This document shows, piece by piece, positions 12,179-24,089 of a DNA stretch of 64,000 bases. How positions within the stretch are numbered: the first letter of the stretch is position 1; each line of letters begins with the position of its first letter. The translations under genes and the position numbers were made by a program. Source of the stretch: Prinia subflava (Eukaryota; Chordata; Aves; Passeriformes; Cisticolidae); NCBI RefSeq assembly GCF_021018805.1, contig NC_086283.1, forward strand, positions 22,595,662 through 22,659,661, read 5' to 3'. The notes under the pieces are model-generated. The model did no database searches and had not been told where the DNA came from. It saw nothing but the letters and a program-made list of their open reading frames with translations.

Positions 12179-13309
12179 CAGGGCACCCTCATTCTTCCTC
12201 CCTCCTCGACTGTAAAAATCCAGAGGAAAAAATACTTGGTGGCTGCATTGTTCCTCCCAAGGTTGTCAGGAAATCAGTGGGAAGAGGCACGAGGGGACAC
12301 AGCACAAACAATGGGAGGAGAAAGTTCACAATAATCCTGGTCTGATGCATGGAGGCTGTTCCTGACAGGAGGGTTGGCTCAGGATGGTGCTTTGGGCTGT
12401 TCCTAAGGGCATCCCAAGTGCCTGAGGCGTCCCTGTGCCCCTGCACTAAGTGTGCAGGGATTCCCAGTGATCCAGAGCTTCCCAAGCTGCCTCATGTAGC
12501 AGTAACCTGGGGTTAAAGGGCACTCAGAGCTGTTTTTAGCTGGTCCCTCCCCATTGTCACACAGAGGTGAGGCAGCTGAAGGTACAGCTCTGACAGGGGA
12601 TGGCCCAGGCTCCTGGCATCTCCCAAATTTGGGACCCATCATTCCATGGCAGTTAAGTGAAAGCAGTGAAAGCAAGGAGGGAGGAGCAGTATTCCCAATT
12701 CCCATGCCTTTTCTCTTCCTGCCTTCCCTTCACCTGTTTCATGTTGGAGCTGGATTTACGCTTTTCCATGCACCTCTCCTAGGGAGAAGCTTCCTGCTCC
12801 AGCTGTGTGCTCTCGAACAGGCAGCAGGAGTGGGACAGGGATGGTTTTGATGGATGCCTTTGCTTTCTTCATCCCTGAAGAGCAGCATGAGATGGACGGA
12901 CAGACAAGCGGATGGACACATGGATGGACAAAGCGTGCTTCCGGCACTAAGCCCCAGCTACCTAAGACCCTAATCCTGGACATTGTCCCAGCCTTTTCCC
13001 ATGGGAAAAAGGGCAGAACTAGTTTTGCTTGTGTGAGTCCTCAGGAACAGAGTTTCAGTAAGTTAAACTCAAACAAATAAATGAAATTTGGAAAGAAATC
13101 ATCTTTAAGTTGCTCCAATGTGCCCAGAGGGAGCAGTGGCCATTGGCACCTGCATACCTGTCTAGGAGTCCAGGGGAGAAAAGGATGAGCACCAGCAGGG
13201 CAGAGCAGCAGTAGGTTCTGGAGAGGTTTGAATCCTCCCTCTCCCCTTCCCGCCTCCCCATTTCGGTTTGGTTTTGCAGTGGAACATGCAGGTGGCTCTG
13301 CCCTGCGAC

Positions 13310-13405
13310 CAATTGGAAAATGGAACTCTATTTTAAGTTAATTAAAACTGCCCTCTGTGTGTTAATCTTCTTGTCAGGTTTTAATTAAGTGCTGATAAAG
13401 ACTCA
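13310..13405. promoter_or_regulatory. Candidate homeodomain-site-rich noncoding element
   Basis: The block contains 'ttttaagttaattaaaactg', 'gtgttaatcttc', 'ttttaattaagtgctgataa'. Two TTAATTA cores and a TTAAT word within 60 bp suggest homeodomain binding, and 'gctgataaag' holds a GATA core. This is motif reading only. Confidence 0.27.
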
Positions 13406-13826
13406 GCATGGGGAGAGATTCCTGCTCCCACCTCCTACAACTCAGGGAGCCTGGAAGGGCTGTTGGAGTCATGTTAGGGTGACCCTAGGTCCCAGCTGGT
13501 GCTTCTGCCCTCCCAGAAAAGGGGTGGAATTTGACCATTTTCTTCTCTTTCTCCCTCAGTCCCCAGCAGATTCCCAGCTCTCCTCCCAGTATGGGTCATG
13601 CTCCAGGCAATGGCTGATTTACTGCTCGTGAGCCAGAAAATTCCAGATAAATGTCAGGGTAATCACCATTCCTTGCTGCATGGCCTGACTGGGTTGGGAA
13701 CATCAGGAGTGGGATTAGGGCTCTCCATGAACTCCTCTATCCCTGTGGATGTGTCTTCTCTTTCTGCAGGAGGGGTCGTAGAAGGAGAAACCATGGAGAA
13801 GGACTCTCAAGATGCTCAGGGCAATG

Positions 13827-14060
13827 AAATCCCAGAATCCCCAAATCACTTAACTTGGAAAAGCCCTCCAAGGTCATTCAGTCCAGCCTGTGCCTGATCC
13901 CTACCTTGTCACCAGCCTGGAGCACTGAGTGCCACATCCAGGCATTCCTTGGAACCTCCTGGGATGGGGACTCCAAACCTCCCTGGGCATCCCCTTTCCA
14001 ATGCCTGACCACCCTTTCCATGGAGAAAATCTGCCCTTCCTGACACTCATGAGTCCCTGA
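13827..14060 (-). mobile_element. CR1 LINE 3' fragment, antisense, distinct subfamily
   Basis: 'aatcccagaatccccaaatc', 'acttggaaaagccctccaag', 'gtcattcagtccagcctgtg', 'gcactgagtgccacatccag', 'cctccctgggcatccccttt' and 'ctgaccaccctttccatgg' follow the antisense order of the CR1 subfamilies that carry the 'ttggaaaagacctccaagatcat' type end. It is a different subfamily from the copies at 5813 and 60564. No coding capacity remains. Confidence 0.82.
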
Positions 14061-16069
14061 AGCGAAGGATCTTTACTCTCCTTCTTATTTCAGGAGAACA
14101 GGTTGGATCTCAGTGTTTCCCACCGTGCAGATGCCTCTCCCATCCCTTTTCCAATGGCATTTTGCAGCCATTATCCTGACCTTTGATAGATACAATTTGC
14201 CAAATAATTCCTTGCTATAAATTCCTGTATATATTTCTATGGTGGCATTGATATTTCCCTCTGGAATGACAAAGAAAAGACCTTTTCCCAGTAAAAGCCA
14301 TTCTATTCCACCTCTGCTGAGCCCATTTTTGGCTGTTTTTTAGGCAGCAGATTTCCCATTCCACACTTGAGTCTCACATAAGCCCTGCCTTGTATTTTTA
14401 AGGTCCCCAGCCAAAATCAAGACATTTCCCATTTTAACTTCCAGCACCTTGTAATGCCTTTAAACCATTACAGATATTCCTTGGAATATCTCAGGGCCAG
14501 CCCCAGAGCACAAATGGAATTAAAAGTCGCTCGTGCAGAGCCCAAGCCAGGAATTGCTGGGTCAAAGTGTTCCTTGTCCCTCTGGTTTTTGGGATCAGCA
14601 CAGGTCCAGCACCTGCATTTGGGATCAGAGAGTTATGGAGTGACACTGCTTTCAAAATGACTTGTGACTGTTCCCAGTTCAGGGTGTCCCTGCTGGGGAT
14701 TCCTGTGCCTGGTCCCCAGGATTAAGCAAAGGGGGGCATTTCTGGAATTGTCTTTCCATTGTCTTCCACTTCTAGCTTCCAGCATCCAACTTTCCCAGTC
14801 CCGAGCAGGACTTGTCAATCTCTCAGTTTGTTTTGGAGCTAATGGATTTCGGAAGGTTCCCATCAATCTGTCCTGCTCCTCAGCACTCCTGGGAATGCTC
14901 TTGGCTCCGCTGGCCAGCACAGCTCTGAGAGGTGGTTTCTCCATCCCAGTCACCAAGATTTATTTTGTACAGGCATTTTCATATGCTGAGGAGAAAAAAA
15001 GAAGGAAAAGCCACCTGGAATCAATTGTCAGCACAATGGAAGCTGGCATGGCCAGGCTGGGGAGCAAGGGGGGACAATGAGTTATTTCCCACAAATTGCT
15101 GTGGGGACAAGCACAACTAGCAGGGACTTAGTGCCAAATCAGATGAATAGGGGAGACTGGAAAAAAAATTAAGAGAAAAAATTCCCCGCAAAAGTCAAAA
15201 CCTTTTGTTGCAATGTTTTCTGCAGCAAATTTGTTTCTGTTTTGAAGGGACTGAGAAATCTGCCAGGGCTTGAGCAGAGATTTAAACAGGCAACCCAAGC
15301 TCTCCTCAGGGCTGGATGTGGAGCTTGGGCTCCTGGACACAATTCCTTCCTCCCTTTTCCCTCTTGGCTGCAGGATCCCAGGATAAAGCCCGTGGTGGGA
15401 AGCCCTTCCCTGGCTCCGTGGCAGGGATGTGGTGGAGCCATTCCCTGCTCCCCATCCAGCCTTATCTCCCTCCCTCCTGCCCTTGCCCACTGTGTTTATT
15501 CCCACCATAAACTTCTCCAGGAGTGACTCTGGCTCTCCTTTCATTTGTTTGGAATCCCTGTCCCCACTCCTGGCTTATCTCTGGGCGCACTGATAACAAC
15601 AACCACCAACCCTCTTTGCTTACAGCACCGGCTCCTTTCATTGTTTCCGCAATCTAAACCAACCTCTGTCTCCTCTTCCTTCCCCTGGAGAAGCTCCCGG
15701 CCTGGGAATGGCCCTGCACTTGGATTCATCTTCTGCAGCTCCCGTGGAACCAAAGGAAATATCTGATGCTGAGTTTCGGGGAGATTCCCATCCAAATACA
15801 GTGGATGTGGAAGAAATAATTCCTCCATCCTTGGTTTGAGGTAACTTTTACCACCAGGAGTGGGGCCTGCCCTGGGAAGGAGGCACCAGGATATTCCCAG
15901 TGTGGCACAGAGGCTGCAAGTTCCCATCTCAGCAGCCTCCACCCTTGGAAACCCAGGCAAGACAATCTGGGAGCAGAGTCTGCTTCCCACCCTCTAGGAA
16001 TCCTCCATCTTCCCCCTGGAACATCCATGGAGCACCCCTGACGCAGAGGGACAGCACCAATCTCTGCTT
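14061..16069. other. Unique noncoding sequence with no supported gene
   Basis: An AT-rich stretch at 14150-14480 contains 'ttgatagatacaatttgcc', 'ctgtatatatttctatgg' and 'ttgtatttttaagg'. It could be a weak regulatory element or the diverged continuation of the CR1 to its left. The remainder has no recognisable gene, and frames of up to 149 codons (15541-15990, minus) lack domains. Confidence 0.5.
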
Positions 16070-16343
16070 CCTGTGACCAGGGCCAGGACCCAGGGAATGG
16101 CTGCAGCTGTGTCAGGGAGATTCAGGTGGACATCAGGAAAGGTTCCTCCCCCAGAGGGTGTCGGGCACCACCCAGGCTCCCCAGGGAATGGGCACAGCCC
16201 CAAGGCTGCCAGAGCTCCAGGAGCATTTGGATAATGGTCTCAGGCACAGGGTGGGGTTGTTGGGGTGTCTGTGCAGGAGCTGGATCGATGATCCTGGTGA
16301 GTCCCTTGCTCCAGAGATTCTGAGGTTCCATGATTGTATGATC
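16070..16343 (+). mobile_element. CR1 LINE 3' end, sense, well preserved
   Basis: The sense-strand order is clear: 'ggacatcaggaaaggttcc', 'tcccccagagggtgtcgggc', 'ccccagggaatgggcacagc', 'aaggctgccagagctccagg', 'gtgcaggagctgg', 'gatgatcctggtgagtcccttg' and the terminal 'ttccatgattgtatgatc'. This marks the true CR1 3' terminus at about 16343. It is a good example of the subfamily also seen antisense at 2714 and 5813. Confidence 0.92.
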
Positions 16344-16460
16344 CCCTGCTCCTCTGCCTCCATCCCCTTCAGCACCTGCACCAATGGGGTCTGTGAGCTG
16401 CTTCCCATGGGCTTGGGGAGTGTCTCCCTGGCTGCGTTTGTGCTGGGCAGACATCCCAGA

Positions 16461-16660
16461 GGATGGGGACACACGTGTGACTGGTGGATGTGGATATACA
16501 TGTGACATGAGGGTGGGGACATGCATGGGACAGGTGGCTGGGGACATGTGGGTGACAGGTGGATGGGGACATACATGTGACAGGTGGATATGGACACATG
16601 TGTGGCAGGTGGATATGGACACGCATGTGACAGGTGGATGGGGACACGCATGTGGCCACG
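16461..16660. repeat. 24-25 bp minisatellite
   Basis: About eight imperfect copies of a unit near GTGACAGGTGGATGGGGACA plus a variable CACATG/CGCATG tail. Most units are 24 bp, so the reading frame is kept from copy to copy, and both strands show long open frames with an eight-residue repeat. The minus-strand frame at 16122-16817 is made of this tract and the neighbouring CR1. No protein is implied. Confidence 0.88.
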
Positions 16661-19184
16661 CTTGTGCCTGGTGCTGTCCTTTCTGCCAGGGTTGCATTCC
16701 CTTCCCTCCTGCTGCATTCCTGGGGGAGTATTTTACCCCTTTTCCCTCCCCCCCGCCAGGACAGGGGTGTCCCTCCTTAGCATGGGCACAGAGCACACAG
16801 TGCCACTTGGCTGTCACCTCGTCCCCAGCAGGGACACAAGCGCTGGCAGGCGCTGAAGGTCAGCAGAAGGACATCTCAATTATTCTGTGTCATCTGCGAG
16901 GAGCTCGGCGCTTGTCAGAGTCCCAGCGGAGAGCAATGAAACAGTAACTTGGCTGCAGGAAAAAAGGGAGTGGGAAAAAACATCGGAAAGGAAAGAGATG
17001 GGAAAAAAAAGCCGGCTGCACAGAAGCTCAGGTCAGCGGGATTGACAGCTGCTGGGAGATATCTCTGTTCCCTGTGCCGAAAATAACACCTCCATGGGCT
17101 CCAGAGCTGCGTTCCCAATTAGAGATTGGGCACTGAAGAGGGGGAGAAAAAAATCTCCATGATAATTTCAGAGGAGGGGGAGGAAATGGAAAACAGGCTT
17201 GGGAAGAAAGCTTTGTTTGCTGCTTCCAGGAACCTGATTTCCTCAGGATTGTCCTGGGGGTTTCTCCTTCTCATGGCTCTTATCTTCATCACCCCTTTGG
17301 ATGCCCGGGGAAATGGGAGGCATCAGCTGGTGAAATAACTCTGGGCAAGAGGAGCAGGGGGAGACAGGCCCTCACTTTGGGATATTTTTATAGATATATC
17401 CCTATATATAAGATATATATTCCTCCATATCCAAATATTTACCACCAGATCTGGTCTTCTGGACCAGAGGCATTTCTCCTGTCTCCCTCTCTTCACCACC
17501 TTGTTCCCAGCCTGGGGATTCAAACCTGTTTCTTCCATGTCATTCATCAGTGCAAGAGGGATTGGAAAGTGTTTCCAGAGGGAAAAGCCTCTGGAACCTC
17601 CATGTCGTGGATCACCAGGAGCTGAGTGGGCTGACCTGGTTGGGAGCACCCAGATGTCTGGGGACCTCCATGCAGGTGCTACTGCAGTCAATTAATTAAT
17701 GCATTAAGAAACAGCACTGGCCATGGTCAGCCAGGGGCCATGGGGGCTCCCAGGAGCCTGGGGCAGGGGGAGAGGCTGTGCCAGAGCCAGGCAGGGAGGC
17801 ACCAGCTGCGGAATCCCTGAAGGCTGCTCTGAGCAGCTGTGGCTGGACTTTCACACATGTTCTCAAAGTGAGGTCAGGCTTTCAAAACCCACTGAAATCC
17901 CCAAAGCAAGGAAAACCTGGGAGTTCTGTTGTGCGGGAGATGGATCTGCTCACATTCCAGGGAAAGCTCCTGTTGGCACTTCTGGAGCTGGTGGCTCTTC
18001 CACCCTGGGGTGGGTGCTGGTTGGGCGGAGCTGCCATAAAGCAGCCCTTGCTGCCAGCTTTTCCCTCTCCAGGCTTCCTGTGACCCCCTTTTTGCTGGGA
18101 ATGGGCCCTCAGAGGAGGAGTGGGTGGCTCAGGCTGGAATGAGTGGTGCTTTGAGGGTGTCCATGGGCCAGGGTTTGGATGGGGTGGGAAGGTCCTGGCA
18201 GCCAGATCCATCGGAGCTTTTCTCTCCTGCACCGTGCCTGACCTCACATGAATTTCCATCTGGGATTGCAGGAGGAGCCAGGAGCCATCCTCTCCTTTGA
18301 TGGTGTCTGTTGGAGAGAGGAATAAAGCCAAGGGCTCACCTGCTTTGGAAGGAGGCTCTGCTCCCTCTCCCCATCCCAGACCTGGAGTCAGGCTCACACA
18401 TCGTAAAGTGTCCCTGCCGTGGCACTGCTGCCCTGGAACATGGAGCTGTTTTATGTGCCGAGAACCAGGAATGTCTGCACGGAGCAGCAGCCACAGTGGG
18501 AGCAGCTGCAGGGATTTCACCTTTGGATCCTGGCAGTTTGTAGGAGCGAGGCAGGAGGCCGAGGAATTGCAAACACATTCAGCTCCAAGGTGCTGGCAGC
18601 TCCTGCCTGGCTCTGGACTGGTTAAGTGCTCTTTTATTGGGCTTCCCTTCCCAACAGGCTCAGGGCAGGAAGCCCTGGAGGGTCAGGTGGCCTTCCCCAT
18701 CCTGTCCCTTACCCCACTGGGAACACTTTGGCATGGTGGGCAGAGAATCTGTGTGTCGCCATCGGTGGCTGGTGTCCCCTCAGTTCTGAACACAGATTAT
18801 CCATGGCAAAGGAATAGCAGCAAAGCTGAAGCTGCAGCCTCAGGTCTGATTTTTTCAGGATTGGGAAGAGCTGCCTGTTTTCAGGGCTCTCAGGGTGCTG
18901 CCCCTGGGGAGATGGAGCACAGCCTGCCCAGAGAACACGAAGTGGGAGAGCAGGGAATGGTAGGATGGCGAGACACAGCACCTGGAATGAATTAACACTT
19001 CCACTCAGCAAGAGCTTAGAAGGGGAAAGAAAAAAGCAGGCGAGAGAAAACCAGGGCAGAACAAAATGGTGCTGGTGGGAAAAGGTATTCCAGCTTCTAG
19101 GCAAGGGGGAAGGAATGTCTGAGCAGGGCTGCTGGTCTGGGGGGGAGCTGTTCCCTGTAACAGGCTCAGCCTGGCCTGCGTTGT

Positions 19185-19322
19185 CTCTTCACTTCTGCCT
19201 CCAGTTCTTTCCTCCTCTCTGTCCTTCCTTCCATTCCCAGCTTTTTCCCGTTCCTTTTTCATTCTCTGTTTTCTCAGAATTTTTCCATACATCCTTCTCA
19301 CTCCCTCCTCCCTCTTTCCTGT
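19185..19322. repeat. Polypyrimidine tract
   Basis: About 140 bases are overwhelmingly C and T on the plus strand, with words such as 'ctttcctcctctctgtcctt' and 'ctcactccctcctccctc'. The minus-strand purine run produces the lysine, arginine and glutamate-rich part of the frame at 19005-19661. Such tracts can form triplex DNA. No function is evident. Confidence 0.75.
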
Positions 19323-19799
19323 AAAACAGTGTTTATTCCTGTACCCAAAGCCCATTCCCATTTTCCCAGCAGCCTGGTTGTCCTCTCTCCAGGATGATAC
19401 CTCAGTGATCCTCACCCAGGCGGTGCAGAAATGGGGATAAGCAGAGTCTGAAGCTTTTAGGGAAATGAATGAATATTCTGGAAATTCCCACTGATTTGAA
19501 TTTGACCCATTTTTGGAAGGATATCCTGCCTGTGTCCTCCACTGGGATGAGGGCTCATCCCCTCTGAGACATGAGGCTTCCCAAAGGTTTTGTTTGGAAT
19601 AGCTATGGCTGATCGTCCTGCCCAGCTGCTCTTCACACTCCACCCGCTCTGATCGCACCAATTACTCCAACAAAAGACAAAAATTTGCATTTCCAAGAGA
19701 GTTTCCCTCCTCCTCCCAGCGCGCTGTGCCCTCAGCAGGGATGTCCTTCACCCCATCGGGGTCAATGAGCCATGAGTGGGACTCGTGTGACAGACCCGA

Positions 19800-20080
19800 C
19801 ACACTTCCCAGGGGAATTCCTTTCCTAATGACATTTAAACCGCTCATTACTCCTTGACTGTGCCAGAGGTTTGGCTGAGTGTGACTGCGGCCCCGTTATT
19901 GCGGAGGATCCCTGGCGCAGGGGCAGGGAATCGGGACGTGGGGAAAGGTGAACCTCTCTAAGCGCCCCCAGACACTCAACTACAAACCCCAAAAGTTTGG
20001 GCAGCCGAGGAAAGTCTATTTAACCTTTTATTTTGGCTATTTTCAGCTCATCTGTTGGAATTTTTTGAAATTCCTTCCTG
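19800..20080. promoter_or_regulatory. Candidate conserved noncoding element
   Basis: The block combines 'cctttcctaatgacatttaa', 'ccgctcattactccttgact', 'gccccgttattgcgg', 'tctatttaaccttttatttt' and 'ggaattttttgaaattcc'. The last word is near palindromic (GGAATTTTTTGAAATTCC). AT-rich homeodomain-like words sit beside isolated CpGs, which is common in constrained sequence. No conservation test was possible. Confidence 0.25.
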
Positions 20081-23000
20081 AAAGTAGGAATGAGACGAGG
20101 TCTCCAAAGAGCTTCTGTTCCACATCTCCACCCAATTTTCTTGGCCTGAGGGGTTGCACGAGTTTGGAGAAGCGTTCAAGCCTCTGAGAGCTCTCCCCAA
20201 AGCTGCGCTGGTGACAGAAAGGATCTACAGAACTCCTCCACTCCGTCTCCCCGAAATTCCCAGCTTCCTGAGTTTCTCCCAGCTCAGCTCCAGCCCCGCT
20301 CCGACCCTGAGGTAATGGGGCAGCAGTAAAACGTTAGGAGGTACAAATGAACTGCCGGGGATTAAAGCCCCAGCACAGCCTCCTGCGAGGCTTTAAAAGC
20401 ATCCTGTTTGCAAACAGCTCTGGGGCTGCATCCCGCATTCCTGGGCATTTGCCTTCTCCTGTTTTTTTCATTCACAGGGAGGAATTGCAGCTGGAGCAGC
20501 TCACCAGGTCCCGTTCTTTCATCCCCCCTGGGGCACGGGGAGCACTGGCTCGTTCAGCCCCTTCCCAAGCATTTTGCCCTTCCCTACATTTTTTCCAAGG
20601 CACTTTTGGAAAGGTGCTTTCATTCCAGCGTGTCCACGTCTTTTTCTGGATGACCGGGAGATGTGTGGCAGGTGAGTTGTGCCCTCTAGAGAGGCTCCCG
20701 GGCCACCAGGACACCTTCAGGGCATGAATGAGATCCAACCTCGCAGGCAGACAGGTTGTACCCAGGGCTCTTCTGAGCTCATTTGATGCCCCGTGGGGTT
20801 GTCCCACTGCATCCAGCCTTTCCAGCCGAAGGAAAATTCACATCCTTTTCTTTGGACTACAGAGCTAAGCAACTCAAATGATCCTATGAATTTCCAGCAG
20901 TCCCGTGTGGTGAAGTTTGGAGTTAGGATAATCTGCAGAGAGTGGCTAAGCAGCTTTTGGCAGGAGAAGTGGGAAGTGGTTGGAACTGGGAAGTAGTTGG
21001 AACTGGGATGTACTGGGGTATTTGGGATCATTTACAGAGGTATTTTTTCCAGGCCATGCAGCTTGGCGCCGAGACTTTTTTTGGGAGAGTTCAAGCAGCT
21101 CAGTCCAGCTATTGCAGAGATCTTTGAAGATTAGTCTGGATAAGTTTGAAAGGTCTCCCTTCCCCTGGGATTTCTGAGATTCCTAGCTCTGACTGGAGCA
21201 GAACAAAGGCTGCTATCCCTGTCTGAGGTGGGAACAGGGATTGGCTCTTGAATCTGTCCTCCCAACGGAGAACAAAGCAAAGGCTCCCAGCCTGGATCAG
21301 CTAAGCTGAGCTGCAGAGCCAGGCCTGAGCCAGAGAGAGGTTTTTCCGATCAGCTTGGAAAAAACAGAGGCTTGGTTCCTGCCCACTGTCAGCAAATCCT
21401 CCAGCTTGGATGGGATCCCTTCAGCTGCCCCTGTGCTGCCTCTGCACTCTGGGTGGGCTGAAGCCTTTTCCCAGAGAAACCAGGAATGGGATGGGCAGAA
21501 AACCAGGGAGATTATTTCACACACCCACTTGTAGCTGAGCACCTGCCCCTCCCTGAGCTCGATGCTGTATCTGCTGCTTGGCTTCCCTCCCCACCTGTTT
21601 AATCCATGTGGGATGATGGGAGCTGGCTCCACTGATGTGGAATGTGGGAAAATGGGCTGTCTTCTCCCTGGAGAGCTGCACATGATGAGGTGCCCCTGCT
21701 TCTGCAGTCACGACAGTGATAAGGGAGTGTTGATATCTCCAGGATTCCCTCATTCCGAGGAAAATGGGGCTTTTCATTCCAGCCTGTTAAGGCATTTTCC
21801 AGAGCTCTCATCAATGTTACCTGGGAGTGCTGCCTGTATCCAGCTACTTCCCATGAACCTCCAGAACCATCCCATCATCCCAGTGCCCACCTGAACCGAG
21901 GAAAGGTTTGTGAGGCAGGAAATGCCTGCATTAAAGCAAACATTGATCCTCTCTGAGGTGGCTGTTCTGCTCCAGCTGCTCTCACCCCAATTTCCCCATC
22001 TCCTGCAGCTTCAGTTCCCTCTTCCTGGACCCTGGTACACCATCAGCACCAAGGATGATGTAAGGGATCTCACTCAAGGTGGGAACTGCCCTGCAATGGC
22101 TTTTGCAGAGGAGGCATCAAAAAAAACCTTGGAATGACTTGTTTTGGGTGTCATGGGCCTCTTCTCCCTATCTTCACCTGCATCCGGGGGAGCTGGTGAC
22201 CCAATCCCTTCCCACCCACCACTAGCATGGAGATAAGAGCCCTGCGACCTGGAATGTCACCTCCCAGGAGGCGGGGACACTGGAATCCCTCACAGAACTG
22301 ACTGGGGACTCCAGAGGGAAAGCTAAGCTGCCCCGTCAGTGTGGGCTGAGGCTCAGGGGCTGCCAAGGTGACTCAGGCATCACTGCACCTGGAGGAGATT
22401 GGCATTCCAGCAGCTCAGGGAATTCAGGGATGCTCCTGCAGGAGGAGGCCACCAGGAAGGGGGACTGAGGCTGTGATGAGCCACAGAAGCTCTGGAGGTG
22501 CTGAAGCCCATCCTGTGCCTCACTGATGATGTTACCTGGGAGCACGAGAGACTCCTGTGCAAAGTGAACTCCCAGGACACTGCTGCAGCTTCTCTCCAGG
22601 GGCATCAGGAGTTACTCCAACCAAGACATACCTTTGGTTTTCCTGGATTTTGTGGCTTACATCAGGCAGATACCACCAGTCTCCCACTTGGCTGTACTGC
22701 ATCTCAGTTCCCTCCCCATTTCTTGCTGGTAGAGCAAGGCCCTCCCACCTCTGCTTCTCCCAAGAGCTCCCATCATGAGTGGAATTTTAGGGCTCTGTGC
22801 GATTGTGGGCACATCCAGGGAGTGCTCCCATCCATCTGCTCAACTCCTTGGGAAAAACCAGCACAGCCAAACAATGAGTGAGTACAAAAGCACATGTGGA
22901 GCCTTGGCAGGGAGCATTCCCCGACTCCCAGCATCCAGGCGGTGCTCCACGCTCCCATCCTTGCCTCTCCAGCTGTAATTAGTGCGGGCTGAGCTCTGGG

Positions 23001-23599
23001 AATGCGCTGGAATAGGAGTGATGAACAAAACAGCAGCTCCAGATGAGCCAGTGCATCTGAGGGGGTTAGGATGGAAAAGTGGGATGGTCTGTGGTCTCCA
23101 GCCGGGTCCGGGTGCCTGCTCTGGATAACAAGCACCTTGCTCCTGGGAGCTGCCGGCACCAATTCCCTGTGCAGGAGCACATTCCTGAAAGCGTCCCTGC
23201 TCCGAGTGGTATTTAGCTCATGCTCTGATGCTGGATCAGGGGTCTGGAAAGGCTCTGTCCTTGGGCTCTGTCCAATGCTGTTCTCACATCCCTCCAGCGA
23301 TGCTGCTCCTGCCTGGAGGAGCTGATCTGCTGGAGAGGTGACCCAGGGCTCTCGTTAAATTTTCCTGTGCTCAGTGTCCTCCAGGTGCCCCCAGCCAGAG
23401 CATTCCAGCCTTGTTCTGGTAGCTAGAGACCCATATTCCTTTCCTCCTTCCCCGCCTCCCAGATCTGTTCAGACCGTGGGCCTGTTGTCTGTCCGGTCGT
23501 AGCCAGGACTTTGTTATGCTGGAATCATTTTGTTCTTTTTGATCATTCTGGAGAAGGCAGAAAGTGCTCTGAGAATTCAGCTGAGTGGCCTCCACCTGT

Positions 23600-23765
23600 C
23601 ACAGTGCCCCGAGGATGACGGGAGGGGCCCCATCACTGTGTCCAGGTGATGGACAGAGGGCTCCTGTCACTGTGTCCAGGTGATGGATGGAGGGGCCCTG
23701 TCATGACTCCCAGGTGATGGACAGAGGCCCCATCCCAGCATCAGGTTATGGATGGAGGGGCTGAG
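23600..23765. repeat. Minisatellite, unit about 40-45 bp
   Basis: Three to four imperfect copies of a unit containing 'caggtgatgga', 'agaggg', 'cctgtca' and 'ctgtgtc' occur in a row ('gtgtccaggtgatggacag', 'gtgtccaggtgatggatgg', 'ctcccaggtgatggacag', then 'catcaggttatggatgg'). Unit length varies because of small deletions. Confidence 0.85.
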
Positions 23766-24051
23766 GGGGCTGGGAAGAGCTCTGCAGGCAGTGTCCCACA
23801 GTGTCCCTCGCCCTGTCCCCCAGTGAGATCAGGGCGCTGATAACGGCTTTGTTTAGAAGGAAGAGCAGGAAGGGACATGGAAGTCCAACAAAACAGGAGC
23901 TGCCTCACCCAGCGTCCCCAGGCCCTCAGCTGCCAAAAATGGATGGAAATAAACTCTGCAGACAATGCAGGGCCCTATCTGGGAGCGGCAGGAGCCCGGC
24001 CAGGCCCCGGCATCCCCGCAGGATCTGATAGGGCTTGGGGCTGGCGGGACG

Positions 24052-24089
24052 GGTGCTCCAGCCATTGTTCGGTGCTCCAGCCACTGCTC
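24052..24089. repeat. 19-bp tandem duplication
   Basis: GGTGCTCCAGCCATTGTTC at 24052-24070 is followed directly by GGTGCTCCAGCCACTGCTC at 24071-24089. The two copies match at 17 of 19 positions. It is a simple local duplication. Confidence 0.85.

Larger units (their letters stand above)
11773..13826. other. Unique noncoding sequence with short simple repeats
   Basis: The block holds a 13-bp direct repeat (GGATGAGATTATG-like, about 11980-12005), a hexanucleotide tract at 12141-12178 and a loose GGATGGACA-type run near 12888-12930. An AT-rich part at 13310-13400 is listed separately. No coding exon is supported. Confidence 0.5.
16661..23590. other. Unique noncoding sequence with no supported gene
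   Basis: Nearly 7 kb without a recognised gene or CR1. It includes an AT-rich run at 17376-17450, 'caattaattaatgcattaag' at 17689-17708, a pyrimidine-rich tract at 19185-19322, the block at 19800-20080 listed separately, and a short duplication of 'ttggaactgggaagt' type at 20970-21010. The largest frames (18297-18995 plus, 232 codons; 17882-18520 minus, 212 codons; 19005-19661 minus, 218 codons) lack domains. Confidence 0.5.

Noticed and set aside
16122..16817. 231-codon minus-strand frame with His-Pro-Pro-Val-Thr type repeats
   Set aside because: Made of the 24-bp minisatellite and the CR1 3' end at 16070-16343.
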